NCBI GenBank assembly: GCA_006384855.1
Contig: VCJN01001361.1
Location: 23,140-87,139, forward strand
Length of the DNA stretch: 64,000 nt
DNA from: Tetraselmis striata
Taxonomy: Eukaryota > Chlorophyta > Chlorodendrophyceae > Chlorodendrales > Chlorodendraceae
Direction of reading: 5' to 3'
Each line of letters starts with the position of its first letter. Position 1 is the stretch's first letter. The notes under the pieces are model-generated. The model made no database searches and was not told the DNA's origin. It worked only from the letters and a program-made list of their open reading frames with translations. Below, one piece after another: positions 33,713 to 44,477 of the stretch. The position numbers and the translations under genes are program-made.

Positions 33713-35895
33713 TCAAATATATCTAATATATATCTCATATATATATCAAAAAAAAAATACATAAACATATACATATATATTATCCGCAAACATCGCAAAT
33801 CTGCATGGATGTTCCAATGCTGCTGGATGAACTCTGAATTCACGAGTTCATTATTTTTGGGATCCTGCAAACTGAATTCATTTGTTCGGTAATGCAGCGA
33901 AGCTAATCTTTCACTCAACAAAGCAGTCGGTATGTGTGGGCCAGATGCTCGCGGGCTATATCCTCGCAATATCCGACATGTGAAAGTGGCTATGCGTGTA
34001 CTAAAGTGTTAACTCAGCAGTGACTGTCAGCCGGATGATGCACATACTTACAAACATCAGAAAAATAGAGATACTGCACGAGCACCGCACCAATCTACTG
34101 ATGACTCTCAGATGCTGCAAATAATTCCGTGTGGTCTCACAGCCGTGGATCCAAAGAAATGGTACGTTGACGTATTACGAATCAGCAAAGCCGAATTCTC
34201 ACTCTAGAAATCGACCTTACAGGCCAGCATCCATTTTTAAGCAACATGCATATTAATACAATAGGCCACGTGAGGGCGGACATGATGTGTGTGCTGTGTC
34301 AGTGCGGCTGCCCCTTCCCTTTCCCCCATGAAACCGCAGGGATTCTCAGCTCACCAGGCGCGCTGATGATACCGGCTGCTGTCTGGCTCCAGGCTCCTCA
34401 GGGCCAGCGTCTTGCGGCTGGAGCCATACACCGCCATCATCCTGCGTACGCCGGGGGGGGGGGGGGGGGAGGGGGAATTACGCTTCAACCCAAGAGCGGC
34501 AGTATCCAGACGGCAACAGCAATGGCAGGCAGGAAAACACCATAGATAAAGTTGGGTATGCGGGTCGAAATTCCTGACTTGATCCGCAACATTACACCCC
34601 GCAATATCTGTACACTTTTCGGTGATGTTTCCCATCAACATAGGGAATTCCTCTCTTCACGCGGAGTTATAAAAAAGGTATATACGTGAATCAAATACCA
34701 GGTCGGCTCACCTCGCCAGCAGCGTGCGCTGCAGGGGGCTCTCGTCCTGTGGCAGCGCGATGCGATCGATCCACACATACATGCAGCCACTGGCGCCGAG
34801 GGCTTGCTCTACTTCCGACAGCTGCCAGCGTGACATGTTGAGGCGCAGCCCCGGGCAGATCTCCACCTCCTCGGCCTGCCAGCGGTAGCTGATGGTGAGC
34901 GTGTCGTCCATGATGTTGTAGGAGCCGCGCGTCTTGAGTAGTGGCCCGGTGTAGGCGGCACCCGATAGGTGCGCCTGCAGCGCCGCGCGCAGGTGACCTG
35001 CGTCCACCACCACACCAAAGCCGGGCTCCGCCTCGCGAAGCTGCTCGACTGTGCAGGGTGTGTCCATTGTGAGCAGCACCAGGGCGATGGCCACCAGGCG
35101 GCACACCCACACCACCCCCACTGTCACCCACGACGCAAACGGCGTGCCCAGCAGCAGCAGGATCATGTTGATCAGCAGCTGCAGCTGGCGCTGCTTGAAG
35201 CCGGCCTTGGAGGTGCGCTGGAGTCGGAACAGTTTGCGGCGTTCCACGGAAGAAAGCGAACCAGCCTCGCTGTGCGGATAGGACGGCGCGGCGCTGTATA
35301 GCTCCAGCGACTCCATCGACGGAACCACCCTCGCAGGTGTCACCCGGCAAGCCAGCCACCGCAGCAGCGCGACGTCAAGCCCCGAGCTCCAGGCGATAAT
35401 GAGGAGGCCGCCTGCGATTACGGTGATGGCGGCGTACGTGAAGCCAACCATGTCTGCCCGCGTGGCCGTCAGCAGCTTCAGCTTGATGCCGATGGCGAAT
35501 ACGTAGACTGTAGGCAGGGACACCGCCAGCTGCAGCCAGTGGGACCACAGCGATCTGCGAGTACGACCACACAAGTATTTTCATATTCCCAGCGCTACTG
35601 GTACGGTATTTGCAGCGCACATGAGAGCCCTCAAGCCCTGGCCAGAATACCACAATTGTGTTCATCCGGATTAGCTACAATTTTGCGCGCATGATGCCAC
35701 GACAATCCAAATTGTACGGCGAAGACGACGGAACTGGAAGCACGGGCCGGCTGGGAGTTGCGCGCGAACTACGACGATCCAGAAATAGTAAATATATTCA
35801 GCAGGGACGCGGTGATGTCGGACGACTGACGTTTCATTTTTTCATATCGGAAGGCAAACAACGTGTGACGTGTTGCAGCGTGCAAATCACCCAGA

Positions 35896-35929
<34 letters not shown>

Positions 35930-37344
35930 GCCATACTGTGCACACACGGACAGCGCCGGACAGGCGAAGTCCCTCACCTCTTGAGCCACCGCACGTCGAG
36001 GTGCTTCACCGCGTCCATGAATACGGGGCTCCACATCTCCAGCCGGAGGATGAGCAGGAGGCTACTCAGGTAGGGCGCCATGCTGGCCACCACGATGGCG
36101 CCCGTCTCTCGCCACCTCCAGGCGAAGCGCTCCGGCCAGCGGTCGGCCGCCTCCCAGCAGTCGGGGCACACCCGCTCAAAGTACGCCCTGTACTCGGGGC
36201 TGCGCGCTGCAGCGAGATCGGCAGCGATGAAGGACGCGGAGGGTGCGGCAACGGCCAGAGCGAGGAAGACGATGAGCTGCAACTGGCTCTCTCGCGTCAC
36301 CTGTGGTGGCGGAGGCGCGCAGGTGCGCCAGGTGTCGAAACATGTATATGTGAGACAGGATTAGTAGCGAATGTCGATCTGTTGCTGTTGCTGCGAGTCC
36401 TGTGCCAGGGCCGGGGGGAAAAAACCTCGCGCCGTGCCCTACTGCTCCCGGGAGCGGCTAGGCTACCCGGCGGGATGCGTGCCGCTTTTTCTATGCGGCT
36501 TGCTGTGTTGATCTTTTGGTACTATCGCCTTTAGCGATGTATATGTTACTGGCCTTTTCGTACTTCAGACACAGTAGTACGCCCATTATAATTCAAGTAA
36601 CAAGATTCTAATCTGTACATACATAAATATATAAGGATTATTGGATAGCGACCATAAATAATGGTCGCAAATAACGATTTGATAAGTATTTAAAACGCGA
36701 CTACTGTATAATACTGTATAATACTGTATAATACTACTACGGCGACCGGGTCGTGGCGGGTATATCGGTAAGCCGAGTACAGCCGTACAGGAGGCGGTAT
36801 AGTTCTCGTCAGGTCCCTGGTGCAGGTAGCGACTAATGCATCAATGTCTCGTGTAAATGCTGCCGTAATAATAATCCAGTGGGCGGGAAACCGGTGTGCC
36901 TTCCCAGCGGCGACGCACCCGGACCACCTCGTCGAATACCTCCTTAGAGGAGGCCGCTGCCCAGCCCCGCATGCGCGCCAGGCCGATCTCGCCTGCCGGG
37001 GGTATAAAGCCCAGCTGCCAGCTGCAGGCGGCTGCGAGGCGCGGGCTGCATATGTGGTTTACGACGACGATCATGAGGGCCACCTTGACGGCGGCGATAG
37101 CTTGCAGGACGGCCATGCTGTTGCCGCAGGCCTCCGCGTACAGATTGCTGGACATGACGCAGGGACGCGCCGCTGCCAGACACAACTCCCCCACGTTGAT
37201 CGCCAGGCACAGCGCATTTCCCGCGAGGATGGCACGGGTCTCCGGGAGCAGCCACAAGCGACGCAGCACGTCCCACAGTCGCCGGAGCGGCACCGGACGG
37301 CGACTGCAGTCCGCTGCTGATTCGTGCTCGCCGCGCCGTGCCAT
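31928..37344 (-). CDS. Multi-pass membrane protein with HET-like domain
   Basis: Six exons close in phase: 37344-36892, 36300-35978, 35554-34712, 34441-34355, 33270-32797 and 32117-31928, giving 789 residues. The first half has about seven or eight hydrophobic segments (for example LQLIVFLALAVAAPSASF, VVASMAPYLSSLLLIL, VGFTYAAITVIAGGLLIIAW and INMILLLLGTPFASW). From about residue 478 a soluble domain shows the order of HET (heterokaryon incompatibility) motifs: L-T-I-S-Y-R-W near 480, then M-Y-V-W-I-D-R-I-A-L-P-Q-D near 520. R-M-M-A-V-Y-G-S-S and L-A-L-R-S-L-E follow, then Y-H-Q-R-A-W joined across an intron to T-L-Q-E near 570. In fungi, HET proteins trigger cell death on non-self recognition, and the fold is distantly related to TIR. 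The C-terminal 200 residues are unknown, and the last exon is Ser/Pro-rich. ATG 37344 is the first in the open frame. Function here is inference. Confidence 0.82.
33672..33709. repeat. TA microsatellite
   Basis: An uninterrupted (TA)n run of about 38 bases lies in the intron before exon 5 of the HET-like gene, with further TATA-rich DNA to 33785. Confidence 0.9.
35898..35926. repeat. TA microsatellite
   Basis: A (TA)n run of about 28 bases lies in the intron between exons 2 and 3 of the HET-like gene. Confidence 0.9.
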
Positions 37345-38612
37345 GTCTGCAGAAGGCTGCCGCAAATAACCTTACGGGACTGCGACACGCAGCTCGACTT
37401 TGTTTTCGCAGGGCCTGTTCAGGAATGCGACAGAATTACTTATGAAGCAAAAGCAGGTGTGAGAGGTTGGCTTGCCGCTTGGCGGACGGCGCGTCGCGAC
37501 GACTGATATGTGCTACATTCGTCGGTCGCCCAGCACCCGTACTGGCGCGAGCTGTCCCTGCTACCTCCATCATCGCTCGGATAATTAGGTCGCTATGCTG
37601 TGCGAGCGAGGCGGACTGCGTCCTCCTATCGTATTCTATCATATCAGGACGTGGTACGAAAAGTACCCGCTGATCACGTAATCGTCCCGGTCAACAGTCC
37701 TGTATGTAGGAAATCCGTACAAGAGGACGTACCATGGTGCTCCTACCAGGAATCAAGGTACGGTAGCGACTATGGGTACCCGCCGGGGAGAAGAAATCTC
37801 CCGGCACAAAAGACCTGCCGGAACTCCGCTGTAGTTAGAATAGTGGTACCTCCACCGCCGCCCCAACAACTGGCATCCCCTGCTATACTCCGTGCCGTCG
37901 AAGCACCACCAAACCCACCACCACGCAAGAGCAGCAGCACACCGGCTCCCGTATCGTGCATAACCGCAGATTCGACCACCGCGATCAAACCCGTATGCCG
38001 CCGACTTGTCTACTCCCGTTGACCGTCGCCGCTCGGGCGCCCGGACTAGCGCCTCGGGCATACAGCGCCGGTCAGGTACCCGTAGCACGCCGTGCTGGAG
38101 GCTGACCTTCGCATGCCGACCGGCGCGGCGGATGTGGCGAACTACCGGTAGTCGCCCTGCGCCCGAGTGCCAGAGCAGTGATTATCAACGGGGGTTAGGC
38201 ATGTCAGGTGCACACCGGGCTGACCGTAGCGGTCGAATATGATACTATGCACGATACCCCGGATACGGCAGCCTGCAAAAAAAAAAAAAAACCGCTCTTG
38301 CGTGGTGGTGGCTGTCATCCAAAATTAAGATGGATACACATGTATCCCGGGGACGAAAAACAAATGGATACACATTTAAAAATGTATTGCCTCTGATATG
38401 TGTAGTACACTTGTACATTTTATTTATCAAAAACAAGATAGATATCTATTATAGCTCCTTATGCATAAATACAAATGCTGTATATTATGGATGCATACAT
38501 GTATAGTGCAGCAGGCGGCAAAGTAGGCAGTGATGTCATGTCACGTCATGCAGTAACAGCGATGGACAAACATTAGTATTTATTGTAAATTAATAATACG
38601 GTATGGGCCTGT

Positions 38613-38918
38613 AAGGATATGTACCGCCACAGAAATCCCCATGTGGGTACCCAGTGCCTGGTGCGTTTTGCGCAGTATCCTTAGTTGGTGCTTCTACGCA
38701 CTTGGATCCGGGTTCGATCCCGCGGAGAAACATATAAAATAATATGATATCCCGCGATGTTGGACGACCCGGCCAATGCGGATCGCCACCGAATCCAAGC
38801 CGAAACGTTGCTGGAGGAGGTCCTCCATCCTATGGAGGGGGTGGAGTGTACGGATATGTAACACACAAATCCCCATGTGGGTACCCAGTGCCTGGTGCGT
38901 TTTGCGCAGTATCCTTAC
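38613..38918 (+). repeat. Direct repeat pair of about 70 bp
   Basis: The segments 38613-38684 and 38850-38918 are nearly identical through AAATCCCCATGTGGGTACCC and TGCGCAGTATCCTTA, in the same orientation and about 235 bases apart. Between them lies a stretch with the tRNA B-box-like word GGTTCGATCCC at about 38708. The layout fits either a solo tandem duplication or a small retroelement with terminal repeats. Confidence 0.7.
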
Positions 38919-39283
38919 AGGGCCCGGTATGGGGTATGATTACCGGTACGAGTGCAGCAGCATCTGCACCAGGTATTATCAGGTACCGTATCCTGTACCT
39001 GTGTTTGTGCCTATGACCAGCGAGAAAAGCCCTGTTGTGTCAACACATTTTGTGCTGCCACGGCGCAGTTCACCCGCCAGCGTGACTCAACTCAACCGAC
39101 ACAAGCCCCACTGGGCTAGACAGGGACCATATCTAGTTGCGGCCAGCGTTGCGGGGTCAATGGCGGTCAGTATGCGGGTCATGTGATTACATGAGCTAGA
39201 CGCAACATTCAAGACATGTGGATCGGCAAAGTGATGGGGGTGAAAGTAGGTGGTACGCTACATATGTGCCCTTGGGTTTCAAC

Positions 39284-39770
39284 ACGTGCAGTAGCAACCA
39301 CCCTCGGGAGTCCAAAACTGAAATTGAAATTGATTTACAACATGCTGACTTGCTGCTCTCCATTGCCCAAGCCAAGTCGCTTTTAGGACATGCTATAACC
39401 AACCGTTGTGGGCGAACCCTAAGGATTACGGATGCAGCTTCCGGCCTTCCTCCTTTTCGCCCGCGCCCCTCCTCCTTCCATGCCACTTGATATTGTCCCC
39501 CCCCCTGCCGTAGCATGAATGTCGTATACGGTGATCTGCGGACGCGTGTATGTTAACGGTGGGTGTGTGTGCGGGGTTTGTGGGAGGTACTGGGGTTGAA
39601 ATTTGAAATTGAAATTTGTTACAACGTCTAGTCTGCTGTATCCACTCGCTCAGACTGAGTTGCTCTTAGGACCTGCTATCTCTAACCACAGTGGGGAACA
39701 CGGAGTGTTATCACAGCTCAAGATACCGGCCATCCTTTTTTGTTTCCTAGCCCCTCCTCCTTCCAGTGAG
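39284..39770 (+). repeat. Diverged direct repeat pair
   Basis: 39284-39485 and 39596-39770 share the same order of words: GAAATTGAAATT, TTACAAC, a Gln/Leu-like segment with CTTTTAGGACATGCTAT or CTCTTAGGACCTGCTATC, and then CCCCTCCTCCTTCCA. They are clearly related but well diverged. No coding potential is shared. Confidence 0.55.
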
Positions 39771-40005
39771 CTATAGCTAAGGCAACAGTAGTGAGCGCTC
39801 CCATGCTGTCCCTACCTAAGTTAGACCCATTCCATCAAGAGCTCAGCAGGCACGCTAAGGCAGCCAGAGGCGTCCCGCCTGCTGTCACTGAGGTGTGATG
39901 GGGGAGGGGAGCCAACCGGAATAGCTATATGGTGCTCAGTATTTATGTACCGCTGGGCCGGCTAGCTTGGGGGGGGGGGGGGGGGGTCTACAATGCCCTC
40001 CATTT

Positions 40006-41467
40006 CTAATATTTTTTTGGCACGGTATACTGCGTTTGATGGCATGATGACTTCGTCTCGTGCATGTACCAAGCCCGCGGGTCGGGCGATACACTGTTTG
40101 TAATACTTGCGGGGAATAGTGCTGGTAAATTCGAAAAATGCATTCCGGGCATACCAGCTAAAAACTTCCGTAGTTCTTGGGTGGCGGCGCTGATAGATAG
40201 TCGCGGGCGTGCGTCCGGCTTGGGGTTGGGTGCCTTGCCTGCGGAGCATCCGCATACGGCCCACATGCGGTTGCAAGGGGGCCGTCCGGCGCGGGGGGTG
40301 GCGGGGGCGATGAGCCTCTGCCGCGAGCTGGGCCAGGCGGGACGTCTGGGCTGGTGTGCTGGTTGTGGAGGTATGCTCGAGGGGTTGGTGGCCTCCGAGG
40401 CCTCTCTTGTCGGGGTGGGGGTTTGGGGTGCGGCCGGTGGAGCCGGCTCGGCGTGCGGGGCTGGATCGACGCTTGTCGCCGGCTGCTCGACTGCCGATGG
40501 CGAGGCGTCGCTGTCCATCTCCGTGGGTTGAGGGGCTGCCGTGACAGGGGCGTGGGCCGCTTGTAGCTGGGTATTTGGTGGTGGCTGGAGCTCTTGGGGG
40601 AGCTGGCCGTGGTGCATCGCCGACTGGTCGGCTGTAGGCGGCGCCGGTTGGTGAGCAGTCGCGATCTTCGCCCGCTCATATAGGTGCGTACGTGATACTG
40701 GTTGCGAGGAGTTTCACGCCGGGTCATCACCGCCTGGACGTCATGAGTCGATGTGTATACCCCGAGCTTGGGGCCGAGGGCACGGATCGGGTTCTGGAAT
40801 ACACGGATGCGGCGCAAGTCGACCCCCGTCGCACGGTTGCGGGTCGCCAAGTTGCTGAATAGCGGGGCGACTTGCGTGGCACAGTCAGTATCAAGGGGAA
40901 GATCGATTGGGGGCTGGCGAAACTGGCGGCTCGAAACGCGGTGGCGGCGGACAGCAGGTGGGAGGCGGGTGTATGTGAAGTTTATCGCGGAAAAGGTTAT
41001 TTGTTGGGGTCTTGAGGGGTTCGGCTCTGCCGCTGCGCGGCGCATCGATAGTGGCGCCGACCATGGCCGCCTGGTGCTCCTCGGGTCTGTGGGTGTTCAT
41101 ATTGGCTGTTGAGATTGTCTCCTGTGGAGCCTGCTCTTTACATACGCCTCTGTGGGCGCTGGCCGGCAGTTGGCATGGGGCGGACAGCAAATGGAAGTCT
41201 GGTGTCTGCGATTTGTTCCGCAGCGATGGCGGTTCGGATCTTGGGGACTTGGGTCTTGCCGCCGCGCGGCGCATCGAGAGCGGCGCCGCCCGCGGCCTTC
41301 TGTTGCTCCTCGGTTTTGTTGATCTCCATGGTGGCTATAGTGATGATCTCCCGTGGAGCCTGCTCTTCACGCCGCTGTGGGCGCTGGCCGGCAGTTGGCC
41401 TGGTGGTGGGTCGTCCGGTCGTCGGGCGGTCCACCGTTTCACATGAGTACACTAGTACTATCATCAC
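40006..41467 (-). pseudogene. Pro-rich retroelement gag/ORF1-like remnant
   Basis: Overlapping minus-strand frames (41467-41138, 41274-40891, 41045-40158, 40617-40006) suggest one longer coding region broken by frameshifts. The products are rich in Pro, Ala, Gln and Arg, with a central less-biased block (ATQVAPLFSNLATRNRATGV, then LRRIRVF). The 5' part contains a tandem duplication: PTAGQRPQRR, EEQAPREI and LDAPRGG recur as CKEQAPQET and IDAPRSG. Such bias and decay fit a LINE ORF1 or gag remnant, but no zinc knuckle is visible. A host gene cannot be excluded. Confidence 0.4.
40990..41400 (+). repeat. Tandem duplication, unit about 240 bp
   Basis: 40990-41175 and 41225-41400 share CGCGCGGCGCATCGA, GCTCCTCGG, GTGGAGCCTGCTCTT and GTGGGCGCTGGCCGGCAGTTGG in the same order. 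The duplication lies inside the Pro-rich remnant. Confidence 0.75.
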
Positions 41468-42311
41468 CCGTAGTAGAGCCGCGCCGGCTCGCCCGGATTT
41501 AGTACATACGCAGTACTTCGCCCGGTGTTAAGGGCCGGCGGGAAAGTGAGGTACTGGGGTTGAACATGGCAGATTTGAGGGACTGTCGGGATATGCGGAA
41601 GAGAGGTAGTATGTAGTCATCCGATTGAGTGTCTTTGGAGTTTCCTACATAGGCGGATTGCAGTGGCGCTGGGAGGCGGAGGGGGTTTGTCCGGGGGTTG
41701 CTTCTTGGGCGGAGGACCGTGAGGCTATGGATGGCTCGGGAGTCGCACTTACCGACTGGCTGTCACCAAGAACCCCCGTTACTTATCGGCATATAATCGT
41801 ATAGCTACCCTCCTTGACCTACTGCGAACTTCTGGTCGGATGCCGGGCGCGGTCGGTGATGCCCGTCGCCAATCACTTGCTAGCGAGTAGCGACTTGATC
41901 CCGCGTGTACTGCGTGTTGATAGCGGTGCGACGCCCGGCTCCTGTGGGGTGCATCACCATCACCCGTCCCCACCGCTACTAGGTAGCGAGAGTCCGAGGA
42001 TGGTAACATGGTGAGGACTAGTGCATGCGGTGGAAGCGCGGGGGCGATTCAGCCCGAAGCTTGCGAAACCAATGCAAAGTATTGTAATGCAAATGAGCGG
42101 AGAGGCAAAAGTTGCAAGAGAACCGAATGTTACAAATCAGGCATTGCATTGACATATATATTGCTCTCTCGCTACCGGGCAGATATGGGCAGCGGCAGTG
42201 GCAGTTTTGGTAGCGGTGGCAGTGGGAGATTGTTCGGAGGTCTTTAGGGTCTTCATGAAATGTAATCCTTAGCGCGTTAGTAGCGTTATCAGCGTTTAAA
42301 ACCCGGGTCAT

Positions 42312-42555
42312 GTGTTGCTATGACCCGGGTCATTGGCTGCAAGCGTCCTCGCCGCGGCTGATAGCCTACCCCGGGGCGGGGGTCCCTTTGGTTCCTGGCA
42401 GCTAAGTGACTTCGTGGTTCCCTTGGCTCCTTCTTGGGTCTTTGGCTCCCTGTCCTCCTGCGCGACCTTGGTTTCAGGCTTATGTCTCTCTTTTGCTGGC
42501 AACCTTTCATAGTTGACGTTAGTTCTGTTCGTAGTGCGCTTTTGTGAAAGCCCTT
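42312..42555 (-). repeat. Dispersed repeat, copy 2 (partner at 29134-29373)
   Basis: This is the second copy of the unit described at 29134. The minus-strand frame (MKGCQQKRDIS to PGVGYQPRRGRLQ) is kept here as well, although the middle differs by several codons. Confidence 0.85.
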
Positions 42556-42751
42556 ATGTAAATAAATAGCAAGCGTTATCAGCGGCAGCATAACAAATCG
42601 GTAAGTGGTTAAATTAGTGCTACACTATGCTTCAAAAGAAATGGTTAACCCTTCTTTGGGTAGGGTCTTTGCTCACGCACAATCGAAGCGCGTGGGGCCA
42701 ATCCTAATATAGGGGTATGTTGGGTAGGAGTGTTGGCTGCAACCCCCATGT

Positions 42752-43138
42752 TTATATCGAATTGATTTGGCCGTGTACATTGAGGTGTATGTAGATGTAG
42801 TAAGGCTGCATTTCATTTTTGGCCGTAACCGTAGTCGCAAATATTCGTACAGGTACTAAAATGCTCGTAGGAACCGCAAATTCGGCATGTTTACGGTTGC
42901 GGCCGGCACCGTGAAATGTGACATCCCAGTAACCGCCGTTATTTTCCTCGACGCCCTCGTTCTCGTCCTCCTCATCCTCTTCGTCCTCGTTGCCGCCGTC
43001 CTCGTCCTCATCCTCATCCTCCTGAACGATGTCCTTGGTGCTCTCGTTGTTACCCCACACGGCGCGGTCAGCCAACCCATCTCCAAGCCCAACTTGCTCT
43101 TCGGTCTCCTCGTCCGCCCAGAAGACGTTGTCATCCAT
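42752..43138 (-). CDS. Short acidic frame inside the inverted-repeat structure
   Basis: A 128-residue minus-strand frame starts at ATG 43138 (MDDNVFWADEETEEQ) and contains a long Glu/Asp run (about residues 40-65). It lies within the inner inverted-repeat unit. Acidic N-terminal leaders also occur in this window's hAT transposase, so it may be a transposase N-terminus. No domain is visible. A G tract at about 43185-43206 lies just upstream of the start. Confidence 0.3.
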   Translation of the reverse strand: MDDNVFWADEETEEQVGLGDGLADRAVWGNNESTKDIVQEDEDEDEDGGNEDEEDEEDENEGVEENNGGYWDVTFHGAGRNRKHAEFAVPTSILVPVRIFATTVTAKNEMQPYYIYIHLNVHGQINSI

Positions 43139-43800
43139 GCCCGTAGCGCATGGAAGCGGGGCTTGCGGCCGCGGCGGCGCGGGCGGGGGGGGGGGGGGGG
43201 GGGGGGTTGGTAGCCATCGCGAGCAGTCGCTTGCTTGGGAGTGTTGTATGTAGCATGATGAGCACCTAATAACACGGCACGATGTGGGCGGGCGACTGGC
43301 AAATGAGCCAGATCAGTGACGTTTGACCGCACTACCCCCTCAGTCCTGTGAGTTCAAACGCTCAAAACGGGCCCGGCATCAGCAAGCATGCCCTGGCGCC
43401 CGGGCTGGTGCCGGCCCGAGCAGCAAGCAGGGCGCCGCCTAGCCCCTACGACCCTTTGCGGCCGGCCTGTACATTGCGCTGAGCATGTATAATCTGCGTA
43501 AAGTATTACTTCGATTTACGGCTCAGTGAGCCATATTTAGGGCGGTCGTAAATATTGCGATATTTGCGACCAGCGAGGCCAGCCGCAAATCCTCGAGCCG
43601 CAAATCCGCCAGTTTACGGTTACGGCTCAATAATACAACTCCGTGTTAAGCGATTACGACTATATACTCGCGAGCCGCAACCGTAAATTCGTACCGGGTA
43701 CCCGTACGGCCGAAATGAAATGCAGCCTGAATAATCAAAAGAAATGAAATAAATCAAAAGAAATGAAAAGAAATGAAAAGCAGCCTACATAATAAAAGGA

Positions 43801-44477
43801 GGCACGAATTTCGCACATCTCGAGTTTACATGAGCACAAATATTAAGAAAAAGATTCCTATGCGCAGCGCATGAAGAGTCTTTGGCATGGCTCTTTAGCG
43901 ATAGACTGCCCATAGATGTGCTCGCATGGTACCGCGAGTGATCCCGCATCGCGCCTTCCAGCCGCTCATAATGCCCGCGTACATCAGCGTTACACAAGTG
44001 TTACACATGTCACGAGGCACGTACTCGCGTAGGCGGCTAATTGTTTTTTGCAATGAGCATGCGCACCTTTTGGCAACCCTACGGTAGCGCGCTACGAGCT
44101 CTACTCGGTGGAACAAGCACGTATCCAGCCCTTTCGGCGCGCGCCTGCAGTAAAAGCACCTCAAGACCCCCGAAAGTCCGAATTCGGCATAAATCGATTA
44201 TATTTCCGTCAGCAATATACGATTTGAGCAGTAGTTTTCGCACCCCGAATTAAGTTAAAACACCGGCAGGTCACCTCGTCGCGTCCCCAGCTCGGAGGGC
44301 TTTCGTAATGCGTTGATACCCGAAGAATGCCCACCAACTACCCTTGCAGTACAGTTCGCTAACCATGCGAGCACAACCATGGGCCGTCTATTGCTATATA
44401 TAGAGCCATGCCAAGGACTCCTCATTGTTTCTGAATATCTGTGCTAGTGTAAACTCGAGATGTGCGAAATTCGTGCC
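43801..44477. mobile_element. Foldback/MITE-like element with long terminal inverted repeats
   Basis: The left arm 43801-43930 and right arm 44345-44477 are inverted copies at roughly 80-85 percent identity. They share GGCACGAATTTCGCACATCTCGAGTTTACA (19-base core ACGAATTTCGCACATCTCG), CTTGGCATGGCTCT and GTGCTCGCATGG. The 400-base centre has no coding potential. It sits within the larger nested structure. Confidence 0.75.

Larger units (their letters stand above)
37345..40005. other. Spacer with degenerate repeats, no supported gene
   Basis: Immediately right of 37344 lies the presumed promoter of the HET-like gene. Frames between 37600 and 38240 are low-complexity and lack domains. Two repeat pairs (38613-38684 with 38850-38918, and 39284-39485 with 39596-39770) occupy part of the rest. 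An A13-14 run lies at 38277-38290 and a G tract at 39969-39987. Confidence 0.45.

Noticed and set aside
38690..38730. tRNA gene suggested by GGTTCGATCCC
   Set aside because: The T stem does not pair, and there is no anticodon or acceptor stem; only a B-box-like word remains.
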